A stretch of 64,000 nt of DNA, taken from NCBI GenBank assembly GCA_031411495.1, contig JANOBD010000175.1, positions 124,001 through 188,000 on the forward strand. Reading direction: 5' to 3'. This stretch comes from JANOBD01 sp031411495. Lineage in GTDB: Bacteria; Planctomycetota; Phycisphaerae; Tepidisphaerales; Tepidisphaeraceae. A program made the translations under genes and the position numbers. The notes below the pieces were generated by a model. That model saw nothing but the letters and a program-made list of their open reading frames with translations. It did not search any database and was not told the origin of the DNA. Positions 9,196 to 17,069 of this stretch are shown in pieces; the stretch's first letter is position 1, and every line of letters begins with the position of its first letter.

Positions 9196-10857
9196 ATGGC
9201 GCAGTCGTCGATGTATCTCGTTCCCGTCGCAGGTCCGCCGATGGAACCGGTGGAGATCAAGGCCCAATCCGGCGGCGTGACGATCGGCCGGCACGGCGAC
9301 TGCGACGTGCTCATGCCCGCCGATGCCGATCGCATCTCGCGATTTCACGCCCGCTTCGACGTGGTTGAAGGAAACTGGTCGATCACCGATCTGAACAGCC
9401 GCTGGGGGACGAGCGTGAACGGCGTTCGCCTCACGCCCGAGACGAGCGTGCCGCTGGATGAGGGCGACCTGATCCGCTTCTCGCCGTACACGTTCGTCTT
9501 TTCCAACACCCGCCAGCGTCGCGACGGGCTCTCGGCGAACCAGGACTTCGGCCACACGATGGTCCGCACGATCACCCCCGACGGCCCCACCGGGCTCATC
9601 GACAACATGCTCCAGCTCCTGCTCACCGGCGCTGAGCAGGTCGGCCAGTCCACCAGCGAAAAGATGCTGGCCGAACGATTGATGGAAGCGGCGCTGCGTG
9701 GCACGGGCATGTCGAACGCGGCGTTTCTCCGCGCGATCGACCAGAATGGCCGCTACGAGATCGTCGCGGCACGGTTCTCCTCGACGCACCAGAACGAGCC
9801 GGCGCGATTCAGCCAGTCTCTGATCCAGGCCGCGTCCACCGGCCGTGCGGCGGAAATCGCCGGCGGCAGCGCGAGCGACGAAATCAGCCACTCGATCGTG
9901 CAGATGAACATCGGCAGCGCCCTCTGCGTGCCGCTGACGATCGGCTCCAGTGAGATCGACGCCACCGTCGCCGCGTATCTCTATCTCGACTCGCGCGGCA
10001 TGATGTCGGCCCAGCTTCGGCCCCAGGCGCGGGACTTCTGCGTCGCATTGGGCAGGATGGCGTCGCTCTCGCTCGCGAACCTGAAACGCATCGACATCGA
10101 AAAGCGCCAGGCCCGCATCGAAGCCGAACTGAAGAACGCCGCCAACGTGCAGTCCTGGATGCTTCCGCGGCGCGTCACGACGGTCGGCACGCTGGCTTGC
10201 ATCGGCGAATCCCGCTTCGGCCAGGGAATGGGCGGGGATTTCTTCGACCTGATCGACCTCGGCAACGACCGCGTTGCTGTGACGATCGGTGACGTCTCCG
10301 GCAAAGGCGTGACCGCGTCGGTGCTGATGACGGCGACGCAAGGCTATCTCCACGCCGCGCTGCGCGCCAGCGGCGACCCGAAACTCGCGGTCGAGAGCGT
10401 GCACGCGTTCATCGCGCCGCGTCGGCCGGCGGGAAAGTTCGTCACCGGCTGGATCGGCGTGATCGACCTGAAGGCGCGCATGCTCCGCTACGTCGACGCC
10501 GGCCACGGCTACGCCGTGTTGCACAAGCCGGACGGCACCATCGAGCAGCTCGAAGCCGGCGGCGGCCCGCCGATCGGCATGATCGACGAAGCCAAGTACG
10601 AAGCCGCCGAAACGCCGATGCCCGAAGGATCCGCGCTCCTGCTGATGAGCGACGGCATCATCGAGCAGCCGGGCGTCGTCAAACAGACCGACGGCACCCC
10701 CAAGCGCGACCAGTTCGAAATCGCCGGCGTCCTTCGCTGCCTGAAATCCAACGCCAACGAAGACGACTTCGTCACCTGCCTCTTCGAAGAACTTGTGAAA
10801 CACGCCGGCACCAACTCGCTCAGTGACGACGCGACGATCGTGTGGATTCGAAGTTGA
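9196..10857 (+). CDS. FHA-GAF-SpoIIE/RsbU-type PP2C serine phosphatase
   Basis: A 553-residue cytosolic signalling protein. An FHA domain at residues 20-105 (TIGRHGDCDV, ISRFHARF, NSRWGTSVNG) binds phosphothreonine. A GAF-like domain follows at about 130-300. A PP2C phosphatase of the RsbU/SpoIIE class occupies 310-552, with metal-binding motifs GGDFFD (346-351), DVSGKG (366-371), LLMSDGI and the terminal SDDATIV. Such proteins usually dephosphorylate anti-sigma-factor antagonists in partner-switching circuits, or act with Hanks-type kinases. No partner gene is adjacent. The start at 9196 is preceded by no strong ribosome-binding site. Confidence 0.92.
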   Translation: MAQSSMYLVPVAGPPMEPVEIKAQSGGVTIGRHGDCDVLMPADADRISRFHARFDVVEGNWSITDLNSRWGTSVNGVRLTPETSVPLDEGDLIRFSPYTFVFSNTRQRRDGLSANQDFGHTMVRTITPDGPTGLIDNMLQLLLTGAEQVGQSTSEKMLAERLMEAALRGTGMSNAAFLRAIDQNGRYEIVAARFSSTHQNEPARFSQSLIQAASTGRAAEIAGGSASDEISHSIVQMNIGSALCVPLTIGSSEIDATVAAYLYLDSRGMMSAQLRPQARDFCVALGRMASLSLANLKRIDIEKRQARIEAELKNAANVQSWMLPRRVTTVGTLACIGESRFGQGMGGDFFDLIDLGNDRVAVTIGDVSGKGVTASVLMTATQGYLHAALRASGDPKLAVESVHAFIAPRRPAGKFVTGWIGVIDLKARMLRYVDAGHGYAVLHKPDGTIEQLEAGGGPPIGMIDEAKYEAAETPMPEGSALLLMSDGIIEQPGVVKQTDGTPKRDQFEIAGVLRCLKSNANEDDFVTCLFEELVKHAGTNSLSDDATIVWIRS

Positions 10858-10903
10858 CCGGGCGATCCCATCCGCTGGATGTAACTCTGTGGTACGAAAA
10901 AGA

Positions 10904-10997
10904 TGTCATGCCGAGGTACGCCGAAGCATCTTGCCGGAGTACCGAGAACGCGCACTGCCGCACGAGAGTAGACGCTTCGCGGTACCTCAGGGTGACA
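10904..10997. repeat. Palindromic repeat, TGTCATCC family (copy 2, long)
   Basis: TGTCATGCCGAGGTACGCCG at the left end pairs imperfectly with the right end, whose complement reads TGTCACCCTGAGGTACCGCG; both arms continue into GAAG. The gap between the phosphatase gene (ends 10857) and the arabinofuranosidase gene (starts 11098) holds little else. This is the most complete form of the family in the window. Confidence 0.8.
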
Positions 10998-11097
10998 CAT
11001 CTAACCTGGCGCAACATTCACTTCGCGGTTACGCATCGTTCGTGATCGCGATCGCCGACCCCTTTCGATAGACTCTACCGTTTCGACCGGAGCCAAT

Positions 11098-13437
11098 TTG
11101 AAACGAGCCCTCTTGTTTGTCACCGCGAGCCTGTTCATGTCCTCTCTTGCCCATTCCCAGATCACGGCGATGAAAGTTCCCGACGTCGTGAAACCGATCT
11201 ACCAGGTCTTCCAGCCCGGCGAGGTGCTGATCCTCGACGGGGCGTTCAAGCACGCGCAGGACAAGGACATCGAGTACCTCAAGCTGCTCGACATGGATCG
11301 GATGCTCTCAGGCTTCCGCTCCGAAGCAGGACTGAAACCCAAGGGCGATAAGTATGGCGGCTGGGAGAGCCAGGGCGTGGCCGGCCATTGCCTGGGGCAC
11401 TGGCTGAGCGGCGCTGCGTACGCGTACGCGATCACAAAGGATGCGGAGATCCTCAAGAAGATCGACTACGTCGTCGACCAGCTCGAAGAATGCCAGAACG
11501 CCAACGGCGACGGCTACCTCTGCGCCTTCGAACACGGCAAGGACATGTTCGCACGACTCGAGAAGGGCGAGGTCACCAGCCAGGGCTTCGACCTCAACGG
11601 CGGCTGGGTGCCGTGGTACACGATTCACAAGACGATGGCCGGGTTGCGCGATGTCGCGCTCTACACGCCAAATCAAAAAGCACTTCAGGTCGGACTCAAG
11701 AACGCCGACTGGGCGATCAAGGTCACAAAGAACCTCGATGATGAGAAGTGGCAGAAGATGCTCGCCTGCGAGCACGGCGGAATGAACGAAGTGCTCGCCG
11801 ACTTCTGGGCCATCACCGGCGACACCAGATACAAGGACCTTTCGCTCAAGTTTTATCAGAAGGCCGTCCTCGACCCGCTCGCAGCCCAGCAGAACATCCT
11901 GCCCGGGCGACACGGCAACACCAACATCCCCAAGCTGATCGGCCTGTCGCGCCTCTACGAGCTCACCGGCGAAGAGAAGTTCAAGGCGGCCGCGAATTAC
12001 TTCTGGAACACCGTCATCGATACCCAGAGCTACGCCAACGGCGGCAACACCAGCAACGAGCACTTCGGCCAGCCGAACACTCAGAACGCCCGCATCAACG
12101 GCAACACCAGCGAAACGTGCAACACCTACAACATGCTCAAGCTCGGCCGGCACCTCTTCGCGTGGCAGCCGAACATGAAGCTCGCCGACTACGCCGAACG
12201 CGCCACCTTCAACCACATCCTCGCCAGCCAGAACCCGGACGACGGCATGGTGATCTACTACGCACTGCTGGGCCCGGCGTCGAAGAAGAACTTCTCTACG
12301 CCGTTCGATTCGTTCTGGTGCTGCGTCGGGACGGGCATGGAGAACCACGTCCGCTACGGCGATGAAATTTACTTCAAAGGTGCCGGCACCGACAACGCCG
12401 ACACGCTGACCGTGAACCTGTTCATCGCATCCCAAGTCGAGTGGAAAGAGAAGAATCTCAGCCTGACGCAGGAGACCAAGTTTCCAAACGAGCCGAAGAC
12501 GAGCTTCGTCGTTCACGCGACCACGCCGACCGAGTTCACGCTTCGGATCAGGTATCCGCATTGGACGCAGGCTCTCGGCACGCCGCGGATCAACGGAGCG
12601 GATTCGAAGAACGTTTATCAACCGGGCACGTACATCGATATCAAGCGCGCCTGGAAGGACGGCGACCGCGTGGACCTCGATCTGCCGATGCCGCTCCGCA
12701 CCGAAGCGCTGCCGGACGCACCGAGCCGCAAGGCGATCTTCACCGGCCCGATCCTGCTCGGCGGCGCGGTGCCAAATGACAAGGCACAGAACCCGGTACT
12801 CGTCGCCGGTGACCGGAAGATCGACGAGATCCTCAAGCCCGAGCCACAGGAACTGATGTTCGACACCGTCAACGTCGGCCGGCCACAGGAGGTCGAGCTC
12901 AAGCCGTTCTACGCCATCAACAAGGGCACCTATAACGTCTACTGGGACTTCTTCACCGACGAGCAGTGGAAGCAGCGTGAGGCGGACTACCGCGCCGAGC
13001 AGGAGCGGATCAAAGCGCTCGAAGCCCGCACGACCGACACTTTCGACATCGGCGAAATGCAGCCTGAGCGCGATCACGAACTCGCTGGCGAGAAAACACG
13101 AACCGGAGATCACGTCGACCGGAAATGGCGCGACGCCTTCGACGGCGGCCACTTCGAGTTCACCATGAAGGTCGACCCGACAACGGCCAATGAGCTGATC
13201 TGCACCTACTGGGGCAGCGACGCCGGCGGGCGAGAGTTTGATGTCCTGGTTGACGGCAAAGTGATCGCCACGCAGACGCTCGAGCGCGCGAAGCCGGAAC
13301 AACTCTTCGACATTACTTACCCAATTCCGGCCGGGCTCACCACGGGCAAGCAGTCGGTCCGCATCCGCCTCCAGGCCCATCCGGGAAAGATTGCAGGCGG
13401 GCTCTTCGGTGTGCGCATGGTGCGGGCGCAGAAATAG
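11098..13437 (+). CDS. Glycoside hydrolase family 127 beta-L-arabinofuranosidase-like protein
   Basis: A 779-residue exported enzyme; the TTG at 11098 starts a signal peptide (MKRALLFVTASLFMSSLAHS). The catalytic (alpha/alpha)6 domain shows GHCLGHWLS, the zinc and nucleophile residues Glu339 and Cys341 (SETCNTYNM) and the Cys408-Cys409 pair (FWCCVGTGMENH). These correspond closely in order and spacing to Glu338, Cys340, Cys417 and Cys418 of the characterised Bifidobacterium enzyme HypBA1, where a zinc-bound cysteine is the nucleophile. A beta-sandwich C-terminal part (from about 560) ends in another beta-rich domain. Expected to release L-arabinofuranose from plant or algal glycans in the periplasm. 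No other polysaccharide-utilisation gene is adjacent. Confidence 0.9.
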   Translation: MKRALLFVTASLFMSSLAHSQITAMKVPDVVKPIYQVFQPGEVLILDGAFKHAQDKDIEYLKLLDMDRMLSGFRSEAGLKPKGDKYGGWESQGVAGHCLGHWLSGAAYAYAITKDAEILKKIDYVVDQLEECQNANGDGYLCAFEHGKDMFARLEKGEVTSQGFDLNGGWVPWYTIHKTMAGLRDVALYTPNQKALQVGLKNADWAIKVTKNLDDEKWQKMLACEHGGMNEVLADFWAITGDTRYKDLSLKFYQKAVLDPLAAQQNILPGRHGNTNIPKLIGLSRLYELTGEEKFKAAANYFWNTVIDTQSYANGGNTSNEHFGQPNTQNARINGNTSETCNTYNMLKLGRHLFAWQPNMKLADYAERATFNHILASQNPDDGMVIYYALLGPASKKNFSTPFDSFWCCVGTGMENHVRYGDEIYFKGAGTDNADTLTVNLFIASQVEWKEKNLSLTQETKFPNEPKTSFVVHATTPTEFTLRIRYPHWTQALGTPRINGADSKNVYQPGTYIDIKRAWKDGDRVDLDLPMPLRTEALPDAPSRKAIFTGPILLGGAVPNDKAQNPVLVAGDRKIDEILKPEPQELMFDTVNVGRPQEVELKPFYAINKGTYNVYWDFFTDEQWKQREADYRAEQERIKALEARTTDTFDIGEMQPERDHELAGEKTRTGDHVDRKWRDAFDGGHFEFTMKVDPTTANELICTYWGSDAGGREFDVLVDGKVIATQTLERAKPEQLFDITYPIPAGLTTGKQSVRIRLQAHPGKIAGGLFGVRMVRAQK

Positions 13438-13610
13438 TCGACAATCACTATCTGAACACACCACGATGGCAATTGCGGAACCCGTCGACTGGCAGTCGCG
13501 GAATCCGTTGACGCAAGACGGGTACGCAAATTCCATCGCGGCGTTCATTTCGGAACGAAACTGGCCCCGCCGCACTCCCGTTTACGCACGAGCAACGGGA
13601 GAGCCCGTCT

Positions 13611-16040
13611 ATGAAGTGCATACTTGCGATCCGTCGTGCCGCGCTTGCTGTCGTGGTTTTTTCCGCATTTGCATCGGCGGAAGACAAGATTTATCTCGGC
13701 GGTGCCTGGAACAACGCCGGGAACTGGTCGCCGACCGGCATCCCCACGTCCGTCGACCGCGCCGTGCTCGATGACGCCCACGTCGGCACCGTGTTCGTCG
13801 CCGGCGGGTTTGATGTCGATGAGCTTTACATGAACGGCGGCTCGACCGGCTACCACATGACCGGTGAAGGTGGCACACTCGGGCACGCGCTCAAAATCAA
13901 CGTCGATGGCGATAATACCGTCCTCGACATCGCATCCGTCACCGGACATCCGTTCAATGGCGGCTACGCGCTGGGCCTGAACGGGAACGGCTCCATCGAA
14001 TGGCGAACCTCGATCATCGACACGGCAAACCAGCCGCTCGATGTGTACGCCTCCGGCATCTTCTCCCGCGGCAATTTCAACACCGGCTCGACCATCCTGC
14101 ACGCTTACACGAAGCTCATCGGGGGCGGCGCGTTCAACAGCACGCCCGATCTGGTCATCGACCGCGCTTCGCTGGAAATCCACAACGTCGCTGGCGATCC
14201 GAACCCGAACAACCGCATCGGCGACGGCACCCACATCACGTTGAATCATGCCTTCTGGTTTACCTACAACGACGCGGGATTCTCCACCACCGAGCACATC
14301 GCCGGCATCACCCTGGGCGTGGGACACAACCGCATCTCCTCTTCCGGCAACGACCTCTATGCACCGGGCAGCGCTCTGGTTCGCGATGCCAGCCAGCACG
14401 GAACGCTGATGCTCGAAACGGCCATCGGCTCGACCCACGTCGCGCCCGCCGGCTTCGGTGTCGGCAGCTACGTCGTTCCGTGGGCGACACGGTACGGCAA
14501 TCTCGCCTTTTACGATTCCGGCGCGAATAACCTGCCCGGCGACGGCGACGACGGCGGCTTCATCGATGTGCCGTACACCGATCTCGCGTCAACACCCGTC
14601 ACCGGACACGGAGAAGTCGCCTCCGGCTACACGCTTCCCGCGGCCAAGACGGTCCGCTCGCTCGCTGTCCGCGAGGGACAGACCTTCAACACCGGCGACA
14701 ATGTTCTCACCCTTACCGACGCCGCGCTCGTTCTCAACAACAACGCGACCGTCACGCAGAACATCGCCGGTCGAATCCAGTTGCAGGGCGGCAGCGAATC
14801 GTTCCTCCACGTCCCCTCGGGCAACGCCACCGTCGCCGCACGACTCACCAGCGCCAACGGCCTGACCAAAGGCGGCGACGGCAACCTGACCCTCTCGGGC
14901 GCCAACAACATCAGCGGCCCGATCTATTTCAACAACGGCATGCTCGAACTCGCCTCAGTGGGTGCGCTGTCCGCATCAAACGACATTCACCTGGTCGAAT
15001 CGAGCATCAAGTTCAACTATGGATCGGGCGGGACGGTATCCAACCACATCGTGTTGAATACCGGTCGAAGCGACCCGCTCTACAGCGGCTCCTTCCTGGA
15101 CGACTGGATCGTGAAGGACAACACGAACTGGGATTTTTCCGGCACGATCGAAGGTCGGGGGCCCTACTTCCTGCGCGGCGAGAACAGCAAGATCACCATC
15201 AGCGGCATCCACGCGTCGACGCCCGGCGTCGCTTCGCCCGGCGAAGACTTCTCGCTCTGGCCGCAAGGCAACGTGAACCTCGAAATCACCGGCCGGCTCG
15301 GCGATGAGAACAACCACGGCACGCTCATCCTCTTCGGCGGACGCACGACCGGCAACGGTGAAGTCACCGGCGGCATCCAGGTGACCAACGGCGGCACGCT
15401 CGCGCCCGGACTCTACAACGGCGCCGGCATCGCGCTCTTCAAAACCAACGAGCTCGACATGTACGACGGCCGGATGGAGTTCCAGATCAACGGCACCGCT
15501 CGCGGCACTCAGTACGACGCGGTCGATGTGGGTTCCCTCGGCGTGTTCGGCGGCGGCGGCACCCTCGCGATTACCGGTAACGCCACCGGACAGATCGGCA
15601 ACCGGTTCGATCTCGTCCGCTTCCCGTCGGCATTCTGGTTCAATGGAGGGCCGACGTTCACCAATTCCGTTGCCCTGCAGAGCGGCGCCCAGTGGGTCCA
15701 CTGGATCGACGGTGATTCACTCACCGTTGCCGTCGCCGGCCCCACCGGCGATTCGAACCTCGATGGACGCGTCAACTTCGACGACCTGCTCATCATCGCC
15801 CAGAATTACGGCCAGCTCGGAAACTGGACCACCGGCGACTTCAACAACGACGGCATCGTCAACTTCGACGACCTGCTGCTGGTCGCCCAGCACTACGGCC
15901 AGAACGCTCTCGTCGGCGGGGATGAATCGCTGAACTTCGCGGCCGACTGGAAGCTCGCGCAATCGGTCGCGCCCGAGCCGACCTCGCTCGGGCTCGTGGC
16001 CGGCGGCTTGTTCGGGATGCGCCGGCGGCGCGCTCGCTGA
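13611..16040 (+). CDS. Autotransporter-like beta-strand repeat protein with dockerin repeats and PEP-CTERM tail
   Basis: An 809-residue secreted protein. The signal peptide is MKCILAIRRAALAVVVFSAF, preceded by a GGGAG ribosome-binding site. The body is Gly/Asn/Thr-rich beta-helix-like sequence, including the segment GLTKGGDGNLTLSGANN typical of autotransporter-associated beta-strand repeats. At about residues 710-765 two dockerin-like calcium loops follow (GDSNLDGRVNFDDLL and GDFNNDGIVNFDDLL, each ending AQxYG). The extreme C-terminus is a PEP-CTERM sorting signal: APEPTSLGLV, a hydrophobic stretch, then MRRRRAR. The protein is probably processed by an exosortase and displayed on or released from the surface. 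Having both a dockerin pair and PEP-CTERM suggests assembly through cohesin-like partners encoded elsewhere. Confidence 0.88.
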   Translation: MKCILAIRRAALAVVVFSAFASAEDKIYLGGAWNNAGNWSPTGIPTSVDRAVLDDAHVGTVFVAGGFDVDELYMNGGSTGYHMTGEGGTLGHALKINVDGDNTVLDIASVTGHPFNGGYALGLNGNGSIEWRTSIIDTANQPLDVYASGIFSRGNFNTGSTILHAYTKLIGGGAFNSTPDLVIDRASLEIHNVAGDPNPNNRIGDGTHITLNHAFWFTYNDAGFSTTEHIAGITLGVGHNRISSSGNDLYAPGSALVRDASQHGTLMLETAIGSTHVAPAGFGVGSYVVPWATRYGNLAFYDSGANNLPGDGDDGGFIDVPYTDLASTPVTGHGEVASGYTLPAAKTVRSLAVREGQTFNTGDNVLTLTDAALVLNNNATVTQNIAGRIQLQGGSESFLHVPSGNATVAARLTSANGLTKGGDGNLTLSGANNISGPIYFNNGMLELASVGALSASNDIHLVESSIKFNYGSGGTVSNHIVLNTGRSDPLYSGSFLDDWIVKDNTNWDFSGTIEGRGPYFLRGENSKITISGIHASTPGVASPGEDFSLWPQGNVNLEITGRLGDENNHGTLILFGGRTTGNGEVTGGIQVTNGGTLAPGLYNGAGIALFKTNELDMYDGRMEFQINGTARGTQYDAVDVGSLGVFGGGGTLAITGNATGQIGNRFDLVRFPSAFWFNGGPTFTNSVALQSGAQWVHWIDGDSLTVAVAGPTGDSNLDGRVNFDDLLIIAQNYGQLGNWTTGDFNNDGIVNFDDLLLVAQHYGQNALVGGDESLNFAADWKLAQSVAPEPTSLGLVAGGLFGMRRRRAR

Positions 16041-16121
16041 TCGACGTGAACGGCTCGCGATCGGCGCATTCTGACTCCGCTTCGCCTACGCGCTGGCGCG
16101 GCGATTGGCTATAACGCGTGC

Positions 16122-16865
16122 ATGAGCCTTTCGTCCGCGCCGATTGAACCCGCCCCGCGCCCCCTCACCTCCGCCGCCTCGCGTGCCGCCTGGCGGGAGG
16201 CGGACGTGCGCGTCGTCCTGCTCATCGCCATGGGATTCGTGGTCGCGATCCTTGCCGTCGGCGTTCGCCAGATGGTCCTGGGGATCGGCGATCGGATTCT
16301 GCTTCACAAGGGCGTTCTCGTGCAGGCGAGCATCGACAACATCGACGGCGCGAACCGCAACGTCGACCGATCCGTCCAGCGTTACCTCACCCTCTCCTTC
16401 ACGCTGCCCGGCGACCCGGCGAAGCACACCGTGAAAGGGTTCAGCACGCCGATGCCCGGGATGATCAACCAGCACGACATCATTCCGCTGCGCGTCGATC
16501 CGAACGATGTGAACAACTGGACCGAGCGTGCCGAGCCGATCCCGTGGCTTCACGCGATGCTCGTGCCGCTGCTGCTTTCGCCGATCGCACTGCTGCTGGT
16601 CGGCGTTGCCGCGCTGCGCCGAAGGGCGTTCACCTCGATCTATCGGGACGGCGCGACCCAGGTGGGTAACGTGCGCGGCGTGCAGCGATCGGCACTCGTG
16701 CCGGGACAGCGGATCGTTCGCGTTGTTGTCGCCGGCGGCGATGGCCGGGTGATTCAGGTCACCGTCCCCGCGGCACTCGCGCCGGCCGAGGATGGCGCGA
16801 CAATCGAACTGCTCGCGCACGGCCCGGGCGCCGGCCGTGCAATTGCCGCCGCCGCCTACCGTTGA
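16122..16865 (+). CDS. Hypothetical two-helix membrane protein
   Basis: A 247-residue protein with two predicted membrane segments, at about residues 31-52 (VVLLIAMGFVVAILAVGV) and 145-165 (MLVPLLLSPIALLLVGVAAL). The loop between them is beta-rich and exported or cytosolic depending on orientation. The overall arrangement (helix, beta-rich loop with a VDPNDVNNW segment, helix, soluble tail) resembles DUF3592-type proteins, but this is only a topological likeness. No catalytic motif is seen. It lies between two large surface-protein genes and may be independent of them. Confidence 0.65.
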   Translation: MSLSSAPIEPAPRPLTSAASRAAWREADVRVVLLIAMGFVVAILAVGVRQMVLGIGDRILLHKGVLVQASIDNIDGANRNVDRSVQRYLTLSFTLPGDPAKHTVKGFSTPMPGMINQHDIIPLRVDPNDVNNWTERAEPIPWLHAMLVPLLLSPIALLLVGVAALRRRAFTSIYRDGATQVGNVRGVQRSALVPGQRIVRVVVAGGDGRVIQVTVPAALAPAEDGATIELLAHGPGAGRAIAAAAYR

Positions 16866-17026
16866 AGACCGCATTGTCCAGCCGGGTACGCCACCACGGC
16901 CACGGAGCGATCCGCGCGGTGAATGGCGCAGAATCAGAATGTGGACCCGCGTTTGCGTACATGTGGCCGGGCACAACACCACAATCTGGGAATTCACTTG
17001 ACCACGGTGGATTTCTGAAGTCGCCT

Positions 17027-17069
17027 TACCTCCCGCGGACAAAGCCATCAAAAGCACGGGAGGTATTTC
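17027..17069 (+). promoter_or_regulatory. Hairpin sequestering the Shine-Dalgarno of the following gene
   Basis: TACCTCCCG at 17027-17035 is exactly complementary to CGGGAGGTA at 17057-17065, with 21 bases between. The right arm contains the full GGGAGG ribosome-binding site of the gene starting at 17070. In the mRNA the site would be buried in a 9-bp GC-rich stem, suggesting translational control by temperature, a protein or another RNA. Confidence 0.6.

Noticed and set aside
9070..10803. N-terminal extension of the PA14/HExxH gene to 1050 residues
   Set aside because: The extension is antisense to the FHA-GAF-PP2C gene, and a signal peptide begins at 9069.
11308..13575. Minus-strand frame of 755 codons opposite the GH127 gene
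   Set aside because: Composition is that of a shadow frame, while the plus strand has catalytic Glu/Cys residues in the expected positions.
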